Shown one piece after another: positions 16,332-24,434 of a DNA stretch of 64,000 bases (position 1 is its first letter; each line of letters opens with the position of its first letter). The stretch spans positions 1 through 64,000 of the forward strand of contig CAJVZR010000014.1 in the NCBI GenBank assembly GCA_913019965.1, given 5' to 3'. The translations under genes were made by a program, and so were the position numbers. A model generated the notes under the pieces. It did no database searches, had not been told where the DNA came from, and saw nothing but the letters and a program-made list of their open reading frames with translations. The stretch comes from an uncultured Oleispira sp. Its GTDB lineage: Bacteria; Pseudomonadota; Gammaproteobacteria; Pseudomonadales; Oceanobacteraceae.

Positions 16332-18641
16332 TTAAAACGTATAGCGAGCATCCAACCCGATAGTCCTAGGTTTAACTACATAAGATAATCCACTACCTGG
16401 GCCGTAAAGCTCTCGGGCTTTAGCAGTCACTGCACGCTTATTCGTTACATTATCTGTAAACATCCCCAAGCGCCATTGATTTTTAGATAATCCAATATTC
16501 ATATAATGCAATGTATAGCCTCCAAGATTTTCAAACCCAGAGTGCTTTTTATTCAATTGCGTATTCACATCACCAACATAATTACTACTAATACGAGCAT
16601 CAAATGTATAAGCTTCCCAATTCTTCTTGTAAGATAAGCTCAGCCTGGCCTGATGATTAGGAGTGCCTGGAAGGCGATCATCCTTAAAACCGTCATCCCC
16701 CGAGCCTGCATCATCATTGTAACTAAGTGCGTCGCTTGACAATTTTGCATCACTGTATGCGTAGAATCCTTTTAATTGAAAATCATCGCCAAACGAAACG
16801 TCTACTTCTAACTCGATACCAGCGGATTCAGCATCCTTCGCATTGGCGATATAATTGACATAATAACCAAGGTCGGTTGAAACATTCCCTGTAAATAATT
16901 GGATATTGCTCCAATCGATATAAAATAAGGTCATAGAAACGTCTAATCTTCCATCGCTAGATTGGCCTAATATACCAAGCTCATAATTTATTGTTGTATC
17001 AGGATTATAAGTACTATTTGCTGCTAGATCTTGTGGTACCGCATTAGCGCCACCGCGGCGAAATCCTTCTGCTACATTAAGAAAAAACGCTGTATTATCG
17101 CTATACTGATAAAGCCCAGCCAACTTAAAACTGCTATGAGCGCTTTCTATTTTTTCTGACATGCAAAACAACGAATCGGTATAAAAAGCATCACAGGATT
17201 GTGCAGTATCTTTATAGTCAAAATAGCGCCCTCCTACTGTTAGCAAAATATCTTCCGTCGTTTGCCAATTTAATTCGCCAAATAATGCCTTATCTTTTAA
17301 AGTTTGCGCTTGCGTATAGGTATACTCTACCAGCCTAAAACTTTCGGGAAAATCCGTGAGGTTATCTTCACTGGAAAAATCTACTTTGTTTTCTGTCGAA
17401 CTAAAACCGATAATACCATTGGCGCTACTATCAAATTGGGTAATCGCTCGTATTTCGAAATTACTCTGAACCACTTCCACATCTGCTTCGGTGAAGCCAT
17501 TGTCACCGCCGTCCTCACCAACGGTATAACCCTGGAATTGATAGAAAGCCGTGATATCCGTAGTTTGCTCTAGATCATATTCATAATGGTTTCCTGTTAG
17601 TTCCATCGTTATATTTTTAAACCGATACTGTACTTCCAAATCAGCGAGATTTAAGTCACCTTCCATTGGCTGTAAAAAAAACGTACTGGCTTTATAATGT
17701 TTTTCAGTCACGGATGGATTATCTGCCTGAAAATCACCACTTTTTGTTTGTTGTTTTTGTAACATCAACGATATTGCTAATCGATCTGCAGGGGTCAAAA
17801 GAAAACTCAAACGACCTGCAGTCACCTCATCTTTGTTGATACCTTCTTCAGGGCCAGACAATAGTGTGTCATTATCAATAAAACCGGCACTATCAGTGAA
17901 ACTGGCTAACCCTCTCATCGCTAATATATTTTCTGCTATAGGTAGATTTACCACTAAGTCTGTGTCTGTATTAGTATCATCGCCGCCACGGGTTCGAGAA
18001 ATACGTCCATGAACAGAAAACGACAATTCATTCATTATTGGCTTATTGGTATTATGAGCAATCACACCGCCCAATGAAGAGGCCCCATACAATGTCCCTT
18101 GCGGGCCTCTCAATACCTCGACGGAGTTAAGATCTTTGAGTATTACTTGAGGCGGTGCATAATAACCTTGTAATGGAATATTATCGAAATAACTGGCTAC
18201 CGTATAAGTATCACCACCTAGATTATTAGTACTCATACCATCCAAGTTAATACCACGCATAATTACTGGGGAAGGATTACGAGCCCCCGTTTCTTGGACG
18301 AAAAGACCCGGTACCAACGACGATACATCTACGACTGAGCTTAGGTAGAAATCTGTTAGCTTGTTCTCATCCAAAATAGTAATAGCACCGGGGTAGTCCT
18401 CTCTAAGAGTAGGGTTTTTTGAGGAAGAAATTAGAACCTTTTCTAATGCTACTGGTGATATTTCGGGCTGTGAATCTAGCGTTACACTTCCTTTTTCTTC
18501 ATGAATTTCTGATATTACAGAGTTGGATAAAAGCAATGATAATGACAACAAACCTACGAAAATCAAGTTCTTAAAATACTGAAAATCACTTTTCTGCTGC
18601 CTCGTTTTATATGACAAGCATGTTAATAAAAGGTAATTCAT
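16332..18641 (-). CDS. TonB-dependent outer-membrane receptor
   Basis: A 769-residue receptor. After a long hydrophobic signal segment (about residues 24-45), LEKVLISSSKNP resembles a TonB box. The plug domain follows with LVPGLFVQETGARNPSPVIMRG, VLRGPQGTLYGASSLGGVI and related motifs. The barrel occupies the rest and ends in the outer-membrane signature aromatic residue (ARYTF). The substrate is unknown; plug wording and length are like the large group of marine receptors for siderophores, vitamins or glycans. It is set within a cluster of unknown genes, separated by 183 bases from the upstream membrane-protein gene, so it probably has its own promoter. The small gene at 15832 follows. Confidence 0.9.
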   Translation of the reverse strand: MNYLLLTCLSYKTRQQKSDFQYFKNLIFVGLLSLSLLLSNSVISEIHEEKGSVTLDSQPEISPVALEKVLISSSKNPTLREDYPGAITILDENKLTDFYLSSVVDVSSLVPGLFVQETGARNPSPVIMRGINLDGMSTNNLGGDTYTVASYFDNIPLQGYYAPPQVILKDLNSVEVLRGPQGTLYGASSLGGVIAHNTNKPIMNELSFSVHGRISRTRGGDDTNTDTDLVVNLPIAENILAMRGLASFTDSAGFIDNDTLLSGPEEGINKDEVTAGRLSFLLTPADRLAISLMLQKQQTKSGDFQADNPSVTEKHYKASTFFLQPMEGDLNLADLEVQYRFKNITMELTGNHYEYDLEQTTDITAFYQFQGYTVGEDGGDNGFTEADVEVVQSNFEIRAITQFDSSANGIIGFSSTENKVDFSSEDNLTDFPESFRLVEYTYTQAQTLKDKALFGELNWQTTEDILLTVGGRYFDYKDTAQSCDAFYTDSLFCMSEKIESAHSSFKLAGLYQYSDNTAFFLNVAEGFRRGGANAVPQDLAANSTYNPDTTINYELGILGQSSDGRLDVSMTLFYIDWSNIQLFTGNVSTDLGYYVNYIANAKDAESAGIELEVDVSFGDDFQLKGFYAYSDAKLSSDALSYNDDAGSGDDGFKDDRLPGTPNHQARLSLSYKKNWEAYTFDARISSNYVGDVNTQLNKKHSGFENLGGYTLHYMNIGLSKNQWRLGMFTDNVTNKRAVTAKARELYGPGSGLSYVVKPRTIGLDARYTF

Positions 18642-18824
18642 TACCGTTTTTTACTCCGTTATGTCATGCCATAGAAGAGATAATTGACATTTTAAATGGT
18701 ATTTTAAATCTACGATGTCGATTATATGAACAATTAAAAAATTAATAAAGCCCACGAAGTTGAGTAGACTTTATTAACTGGCTGACTGGAGTATAAAAAT
18801 ACTTAGATTAATGATGATGCTCTA

Positions 18825-20132
18825 TTACATAAACTTCTTTCTTACTCCATCTCCCTTGCCTATCCGTGTACTCGTTGATTTAGCAGAAGTTAATGAAGGT
18901 TTTTCAGAAGTTAATGATTTTTTATTGGCTGACGCACTATTAGTATTATCGGTAGATTTTATATTAGCCTCTCTTTTTTTCGCTACGGATAATGGAGCCC
19001 TATTCGATACTGAACTTTTGCTAGGACTGACTTCTGGGTGGTTTACAGTTGACTCAAGCACAATCTCTTTATCCTGTTTTTCCGGAGCATCATACTGAGG
19101 TGCCGCATCTGTAGTCTTATCAACCTTTGAGCCACTTGCACCTTCTCCTTCAATAACACCCTTTTCATCCCCTTCCAGCTCCTGATCAGTTTTCTCTCTT
19201 ATAGTAGGTTCTATTTTCTTTTCACTGGATTTCACATCCTCAACAGCTGATACAGGCTGCACTTGCTTAATTTTAATCGCTCCCTGATTACCAAACATCA
19301 TTCGACTTATCGTCAGGCGATAAACAAGATAAGCATAAACCAAAGGAGACAATATAAAGAACAGAATAATATGCACTAAATACACAACTAGTTCTTTAAC
19401 AATATTAGCGCCACCTGTATTTAATAAAGCTCGAATTTCTTCATAATCCCCCTTTATATCGTAAGAGAATCGTTCAACATCGTAAACCACATCGGTTTTA
19501 ACCCTCGACACAAACTTTTCAAACGAATTTTCATGAGATTCTTTTTTTAGTGATTCCTCACGCTCCCGTAATAATTTCGACTTCTCCGCATCAGTTTTTT
19601 CAGCAATCAATTTTAGTTTGCTATGCAGTCCACTATCTAGCTGTTTCTCTAATGAGCTAGAAAAATGGTGCATACCTATTGAATAGAGCGTAAGTCCTGG
19701 ACTAATAGCCAGTAGCAGAATAAGCAATTTTCGTGTAATTTCCATGCGAAATACAAGGCCAATGGCAATTAATATCATGGCACTTATTGGGTAAACCTGA
19801 CTCTTACTCACTTCCAGCAGTACACGCTGAATTAGCGATGCAACAGAAGAAAAAAACAACAATTGTTCAGCTTTATCAATTACAGCAATCACAGTATTAA
19901 TTTTTCCAGACACTAAATCGATTTTTAAATCTGCTACTTCAGACAAGACAATTTTTATTTTTGCAAGATCCAATAGCATATCCATGTTTTTATGCTCAAT
20001 TTCAGTAACATATCGAAAGGCTTTACTTTCAGTGCTACTTACTGCCGAAAAACAAAGCAACGACAATGCCATAGTGAAAAAAAATATCTGCCCTATGGTT
20101 ATCCGTTTTAAATAGTTATTTACATTATTCAT
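18825..20132 (-). CDS. Membrane protein with coiled-coil loop and long charged tail
   Basis: A 435-residue protein that I do not recognise. Hydrophobic segments are seen near residues 13-33 (signal or first helix), 88-105, 113-150 and 240-270. Between the third and fourth lies a charged coiled-coil-like stretch (KLKLIAEKTDAEKSKLLRERE). The last ~145 residues are low-complexity, rich in Ser, Lys, Glu and Thr, and look disordered, ending in basic GKGDGVRKKFM. An AAAGGA site precedes the ATG. It lies 18 bases after the GH25 gene and belongs to the DUF2589-zinc ribbon-GH25 unit. A scaffold or envelope-anchoring role is inference. Confidence 0.68.
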   Translation of the reverse strand: MNNVNNYLKRITIGQIFFFTMALSLLCFSAVSSTESKAFRYVTEIEHKNMDMLLDLAKIKIVLSEVADLKIDLVSGKINTVIAVIDKAEQLLFFSSVASLIQRVLLEVSKSQVYPISAMILIAIGLVFRMEITRKLLILLLAISPGLTLYSIGMHHFSSSLEKQLDSGLHSKLKLIAEKTDAEKSKLLREREESLKKESHENSFEKFVSRVKTDVVYDVERFSYDIKGDYEEIRALLNTGGANIVKELVVYLVHIILFFILSPLVYAYLVYRLTISRMMFGNQGAIKIKQVQPVSAVEDVKSSEKKIEPTIREKTDQELEGDEKGVIEGEGASGSKVDKTTDAAPQYDAPEKQDKEIVLESTVNHPEVSPSKSSVSNRAPLSVAKKREANIKSTDNTNSASANKKSLTSEKPSLTSAKSTSTRIGKGDGVRKKFM

Positions 20133-20150
20133 TCATTTTATTCCTTTAAC

Positions 20151-20927
20151 TTATCGAACCAGATCAGATTTATGTCCGATGAACACATCAAAATCGGTAG
20201 CAATAGAGCCGACATGATAAGAACTATTTTTCTGCCAGATTTTATAACCAATATTTCTCCAAGTACTCGGTATTGCCGGTGATGACTTACCATTATAATC
20301 CGCTATCCATAATGGATAATCCGCTAACCAATCTTCTTTTAGATATTCTTGCGCGAAGGCATAATTGGAATAAATCATTGGCTTACGCCTAAACTTTTCT
20401 TCTACAACCCTCAGAAATTCTTTTAAGCGCTGCTGAAATACTCTTGAGCTAGTATCCTGAGACAAGCTAAGCTCTTCCACATCAACAATAGGCGCTATAT
20501 CCCCAACTCCTAGGTCAGGAACGGTATCGTAGAAATGTATCGCCTGTTCTCGAGGGTCATCTGATACAACAAAAAAATGATAGGTCCCTCGGATAAACCC
20601 TTTCTCTTTTATCAACCGCCAGTTCTTTTCGAAATCATCATCTGTATAAGTAACTCCTTGTGTTGCTTTACAGATAACAAAATCTAAATGATCATGATCC
20701 TTTATCTCATCCATGAGGTTTCCCTGATAGTGTGAAATATCGATGCCTATATGGTGATTGCTTTGCTCATACGATTTAACCTGCTGTACGTCATGATCAT
20801 AAACATATAAACCGTATAGGGATAAAGGAAAACAAATAACAACCACTCCCCCCTTAATCAGCAACGCGTTCAACATCCCCAAGATTTTCTTAAAATTTTT
20901 ACGCCAGCTGTAATTAGTACCCTTCAT
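20151..20927 (-). CDS. Membrane-anchored GH25 lysozyme-like muramidase
   Basis: A 258-residue protein. An N-terminal uncleaved signal or anchor (residues ~22-43, LLIKGGVVVICFPLSLYGLYV) precedes a glycoside hydrolase 25 domain. Family landmarks are GIDISHYQG with the first acidic residue, FVICKATQG, GTYHFF, and IVDVEE with the acidic pair expected for N-acetylmuramidase activity, then PLWIADYNG and a C-terminal FDVFIG strand. GH25 enzymes cut the glycan backbone of peptidoglycan. It sits 18 bases upstream of the membrane protein and 29 bases after the zinc-ribbon gene. No phage lysis genes are nearby, so local wall remodelling for the cluster is more likely than phage lysis. Confidence 0.9.
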   Translation of the reverse strand: MKGTNYSWRKNFKKILGMLNALLIKGGVVVICFPLSLYGLYVYDHDVQQVKSYEQSNHHIGIDISHYQGNLMDEIKDHDHLDFVICKATQGVTYTDDDFEKNWRLIKEKGFIRGTYHFFVVSDDPREQAIHFYDTVPDLGVGDIAPIVDVEELSLSQDTSSRVFQQRLKEFLRVVEEKFRRKPMIYSNYAFAQEYLKEDWLADYPLWIADYNGKSSPAIPSTWRNIGYKIWQKNSSYHVGSIATDFDVFIGHKSDLVR

Positions 20928-20956
20928 GACTCATGCCTCAATTATGAAATAAAGGA

Positions 20957-21181
20957 TCACATTAATTCAGGAGCATTACCTTGCTCTTGAAGTTCCGCAA
21001 GTCTATTTTTATAAGCATCATAAGCCTCCACACCTTTGACAATATCGTTTTTACTAGACTGAGCTACTGATATTTTAACTAGGCATGTTGGACAGCTGAA
21101 AGAAGCACCTTGAGCTAACATATGCGGCTCAATTTTAATCGTATCTTGCTGACATGCTGGGCATTCAATATTTATTAACAT
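20957..21181 (-). CDS. Small zinc-ribbon protein
   Basis: A 74-residue protein with two CxxC pairs (CPACQQ and CPTC, about 22 residues apart) giving a single zinc ribbon, followed by a charged helix (AYDAYKNRLAELQEQ). The frame opens with a TTG at 21196, but GGAGAG lies just before the ATG at 21181, so that ATG is the chosen start. It lies between DUF2589 and GH25 genes in the same unit. Zinc ribbons of this size often act as adaptors or regulators; the partner is unknown. Confidence 0.72.
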   Translation of the reverse strand: MLINIECPACQQDTIKIEPHMLAQGASFSCPTCLVKISVAQSSKNDIVKGVEAYDAYKNRLAELQEQGNAPELM

Positions 21182-21264
21182 TATTCTACTCTCCAATTAA
21201 TGTGAGGCAGCGCGAAGCTACCCCACAGGTAAAACGACATAATTATTATTTTTAATAATATTTA

Positions 21265-21927
21265 TTAAGACTTAACTGGTTCTGCTGCAGGCAATGTAAC
21301 CGGAGAAACATTTTTCGCATAAGCATCGATAATAGTCTTAACACCTTGTGGTAAAGGCAATTGACCCGCATGGACTGATACAGAATATTTCGCTGAGTTG
21401 CTTTGCTTATAATGTGTATCAGATTTGGCTTCACTACTGCTGTTATGTGAAACACTGCCATGAACTTCCACATGGAAAGGTCCTACGTTACCGCCCGCTG
21501 AAAAACTAGCTTTTTCGGCTGTACTAGACTTGTGCTCAGTACTGTTATTGCTAGCAAAGCTTGATTTCACTTCCATCTCAAAATCAACTTTCACATCGTC
21601 AACCGCAAGCGAGTTCAATGGAATAATCGTCAGCAATGGCAGTTTGAAAGACGTCGTCATTGTTGAGATAGACGGCTTATTACCATTTTCTTCGGTACCT
21701 GGCTCAATAACACCTCGATCAAGAGTCATCTCAATCATGATAGGGTCATACGAGCCTTTCTTCGTTGAGTTCTCATTAAAACAAGTGATCATCATAAACT
21801 GCAGCTGCGTCATCGCCATCTGTTGATTCGCTTTTGCTGCTGCTTCTAATGGCCCACCAATTAGAGCCCCCATAGGTAGGCCTGAAAATTGTTGACCCAT
21901 TGATAATATTTGACTTTCTGCAGCCAT
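21265..21927 (-). CDS. DUF2589 family protein (second of tandem pair)
   Basis: A 220-residue protein matching the DUF2589 family (PF11655) as I know it. The N-terminal helical segment MGALIGGPLEAAAKANQQMA is the family hallmark, followed by beta strands including LLTIIPLNSLAVDDVKVDFEM, the second hallmark. A Ser-rich middle (residues ~125-185) and a C-terminal helix follow, with LPLPQGVKTIIDAY near the end. No signal peptide is visible. A clear AAGGA site precedes the ATG. It lies 22 bases after a second DUF2589 gene, with which it shares the PxGVxxxIxxY ending, so the pair may form a hetero-oligomer. Function of the family is unknown. Confidence 0.82.
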   Translation of the reverse strand: MAAESQILSMGQQFSGLPMGALIGGPLEAAAKANQQMAMTQLQFMMITCFNENSTKKGSYDPIMIEMTLDRGVIEPGTEENGNKPSISTMTTSFKLPLLTIIPLNSLAVDDVKVDFEMEVKSSFASNNSTEHKSSTAEKASFSAGGNVGPFHVEVHGSVSHNSSSEAKSDTHYKQSNSAKYSVSVHAGQLPLPQGVKTIIDAYAKNVSPVTLPAAEPVKS

Positions 21928-21949
21928 TTTTATTTCCTTTTAATATTTT

Positions 21950-22474
21950 TTAGTTTGGAAGCTGAGCTCTTAGGGTTTTGTTATAGCCCTCTATAAGAGA
22001 TTGCACTCCCATTGGTTTTTCATTAGCTTTTATATTGAGTGTTATCTTCGCATTGGAACCTCCTGTTGTTGATGCTTCAGAACTTGTACTTTCACCAGAC
22101 TGTTTAGCCTGAGGAAAACCAACCATTATTTCGCCATCGCTTTCCACAATTTCAAGATCCATTTCGACTTGAACATCATTGACTTGCAGAATAGGCACTG
22201 GCGATAATGTGATAAGAGGCACTGATACAAAATGTTCTGCAGGGCCATCTTTTGTGATTTTTGGGTATTGAAGCTGCACCATTCTTGGTGACATTTTCTC
22301 AAGATCGGCAACTGAAATAGTCTTACCGTTATCATTACTAGTGTCGGTCTTTTCATCAGAGGTTAATGGATGAAAGTATTCCAATAAGCCATTGATATTT
22401 TCACGAGAGACAGACTCTGCAGCCTGATCGACAGCGCCTTGAATTGTTTGAACTAAGTTATTGAAAGTAATCAT
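21950..22474 (-). CDS. DUF2589 family protein (first of tandem pair)
   Basis: A 174-residue relative of the downstream gene. It shares the strand pattern VPLITLSPVPILQVNDVQVEMDL and the closing KPMGVQSLIEGYNKTL. Its N-terminus differs: an amphipathic helix MITFNNLVQTIQGAVDQAAE replaces the LIGGPL segment. The frame can extend to an ATG at 22492, but GAGGT lies 8 bases before the ATG at 22474, which is therefore the start used here. There is no signal peptide. It leads the unit DUF2589-DUF2589-zinc ribbon-GH25-membrane protein. Confidence 0.78.
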   Translation of the reverse strand: MITFNNLVQTIQGAVDQAAESVSRENINGLLEYFHPLTSDEKTDTSNDNGKTISVADLEKMSPRMVQLQYPKITKDGPAEHFVSVPLITLSPVPILQVNDVQVEMDLEIVESDGEIMVGFPQAKQSGESTSSEASTTGGSNAKITLNIKANEKPMGVQSLIEGYNKTLRAQLPN

Positions 22475-22509
22475 CGTAATGACCTCTGCCATTTTATTAA
22501 ATAAACCAA

Positions 22510-22540
22510 AGCAGCTAATTTAATATTAAATTAACCTGCT
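22510..22540. promoter_or_regulatory. Palindrome upstream of the DUF2589 operon
   Basis: TAATTTAAT-ATTAAATTA (22516-22533) is a perfect 18-bp palindrome, flanked by AGCAG (22510-22514) and CTGCT (22536-22540), which extend the dyad with a one-base offset. It sits ~40 bases before the first DUF2589 start within the gene-free 22475-22792 stretch. It may be an operator or a 5' leader hairpin; the rest of that spacer shows only the hairpin at 22739-22775. Confidence 0.5.
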
Positions 22541-22738
22541 GCCAAAATCTGAAACTAAGTTTATTTAAACCAGAAAAAAAGACTATTACACTCGATTACA
22601 GCGCTGATATTTTGTTAATAAAAATACAAAAGATATGAGCCGAAAATCAGCCATATCATCAACGTTAATAATATGAGAAAAAATTAAATTAGAGGTTTTC
22701 GAGAGTTTAAAATGTTTGTAGATACAGGGTAGGTAATA

Positions 22739-22775
22739 GCAGTGTAAGATCGAAAACACAGAGAACTTACACTGC
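22739..22775. terminator. Hairpin downstream of the RH-x-x-NP repeat gene
   Basis: GCAGTGTAAG (22739-22748) pairs exactly with CTTACACTGC (22766-22775), a 10-bp stem with a 17-base loop, 18 bases after the stop of the gene ending at 22793. The T-run (CATTTTTAG) lies on the plus-strand side, so termination of minus-strand transcription is plausible but not textbook. Confidence 0.5.
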
Positions 22776-22792
22776 CATTTTTAGTGTCTTAT

Positions 22793-23383
22793 TTATAACG
22801 CATTCACTGCTGCTTGATACTTAACAATCAACGATTTCAATTCAGATTTATATAACATTGATGATTGGGCAGGAAATGATTGTGCAAGATAATTAAAAAA
22901 GGCATTAAAAGGTTTTTTCAGAATCAGATGATCATAGAGCACACTAAAACCAGCAAGGTGTTGCGCTGCCTGATAATTCGCGCTGTCTATCGATAATGGA
23001 ACGCCAACTTGAGCATTACCGCTATAATCCACTACATTTGACCAGTCAAACCCAATTCTATCCATTTGAGCAGGGTTGATAACATGCCTTAATACAACAG
23101 TGTCTGGATCCCAAGGATATGCATCGGTTAAAAAGATACTGCCATCAGGGTGTGAGGGAGTATTAACTAACTGAGCATTATTCATGATTGGAAAGCAGTT
23201 CAAGATCGGAAATGGAGCACTTTCGGCATTTTTAAATTGATTACAATTCTCTGGCGCAATACCGGTATGAAATAAATTATTCATAGTACCAGGGTTAGGG
23301 AGATGTCTTAAACCTCCGTCTAAATGTACGTAACACGCACCATTATCTTCTTGATAATATAAATCTGTCATTGTAATACTCAT
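22793..23383 (-). CDS. Protein with repeated RH-x-x-NP motif, unknown function
   Basis: A 196-residue protein. Two related segments are visible: ACYVHLDGGLRHLPNPGTMNN (residues ~17-37) and DTVVLRHVINPAQMDRIGFDW (about 94-114). Both have hydrophobic residues, then RH, then x-x-NP and a helix. The first resembles a short motif (DGG-x-RHIPNP-x-T-x-NNLF) I have seen in other bacterial surface or carbohydrate-associated proteins, but I cannot name a family. No signal peptide or membrane helix. AGAGGAAA precedes the ATG. It lies upstream of the DUF2589 pair on the same strand, separated by 318 bases and a hairpin. Confidence 0.65.
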   Translation of the reverse strand: MSITMTDLYYQEDNGACYVHLDGGLRHLPNPGTMNNLFHTGIAPENCNQFKNAESAPFPILNCFPIMNNAQLVNTPSHPDGSIFLTDAYPWDPDTVVLRHVINPAQMDRIGFDWSNVVDYSGNAQVGVPLSIDSANYQAAQHLAGFSVLYDHLILKKPFNAFFNYLAQSFPAQSSMLYKSELKSLIVKYQAAVNAL

Positions 23384-23526
23384 TAATTTTTCCTCTTAGA
23401 TAAATAACAATTCCGAAATGGAACTCCAAGAAATCCTAGAAGAGATTGATATCAATAAACATTACACCCCATTACAACAGTCTATATGCTTAGGAATGAA
23501 GCACTTAACCCCTCACTAAATTCAGG

Positions 23527-24414
23527 TCACTCGTCTCTGCTTTTAGTGTCCAACCACCAGTCCATATTATTTATTAGCGCGTCTTCAGGTAAAGATTCAT
23601 TCCTTAGGTTAAATATTTTTCTATTTTCGAAATCAAGTTTAGTTAATAGGTCCCCATGATATTGTAAAAACAGTCGTTTGAACTGGCCGTCAGCCAATGC
23701 TTTTTTTAGCCCTAATTCAATTCTTTTTGCAATGAGTACATCTTGCTTAGAAACGAAAAAATAGACGGGATAAGGGTAATATACCGCTAAAATTTTTTCG
23801 ATCGATAAGCTAGGAAATTTTTGACTATAGGTTTCGTGCTCTTTATAGATTTCATTAACGCCACGAGGAAAAAAATCAAAGCGCTGTGCATTGAGCATAT
23901 CAAATAACGAGGAATATTTGGCGACAGGCAATACAGGTATACCATTTTCTTTCAAAATAGCGAGATCCCCCCAGTGCTCGCCGAAACCCGCAACGTATTG
24001 CTTAAGCTGTTCTTCATTTTGAACAAGGGTAAATTCATCCTGTTGCGCTTTATGAATTAGAAAAACACGCATGCCTAAAATACCTGCCATAATCGGTATT
24101 TTAATCGCTAATAGTTCATCTTCTCGCTCATCGCTCGTGGCCAGAGATACGATGCCTCTAATTTTATTCTTTGACATCAAATAGGTGGCACGAGCCGTCG
24201 GAATATTTCCTTATGGCTGTAAGGTCACCCCCTCATTTAAAGAATCAAGTTCAGTATACGACAAGGCTAATTTTAATAACTCGGTATGATAATCATAGCG
24301 ACCATCGACTTGAAAATAATACAGTTCGTCTTTTGCTTGCGCAGAAGGCATACTCATAAATAGTAGGAAAAATAAAAGAAAGCACGGTACTTTTCCTTCT
24401 TTTAATCTTTTCAT
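23527..24414 (-). pseudogene. Periplasmic solute-binding-like protein split by one in-frame TAA
   Basis: Bases 24414-24211 encode a signal peptide (LLFFLLFMSMPSAQA) and the start of a type 2 periplasmic binding-like fold, ending GVTLQP then TAA at 24211-24213. The same frame continues without break: ten codons (GNIPTARATY) lead into a 217-residue open stretch down to 23527 with IRGIVSLATSDERE, LAIKIPIMAGILGMRVFLI and YFFVSKQD. Joined, the product would be ~295 residues, the usual size of the marine solute-binding-like family with the IPxxxGLxGxR motif. One base change (for example TAT/TAC to TAA) explains the break. The downstream part has only a TTG restart at 24180 and no signal peptide, so it is probably non-functional unless read through. 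It lies 20 bases after the GH114 lipoprotein gene. Confidence 0.82.
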
Positions 24415-24434
24415 AACGAACCTTATTATTGAAC

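Noticed and set aside
18811-19098. 95-residue plus-strand frame opposite the membrane protein tail
   Set aside because: It is the complement of the low-complexity Ser/Lys/Glu tail; its hydrophobic look comes from that complementarity.
20151-22474. Prophage or phage-tail remnant based on GH25
   Set aside because: No terminase, capsid, tail, holin or integrase gene is nearby; the enzyme has a membrane anchor and sits in an operon of non-phage genes.
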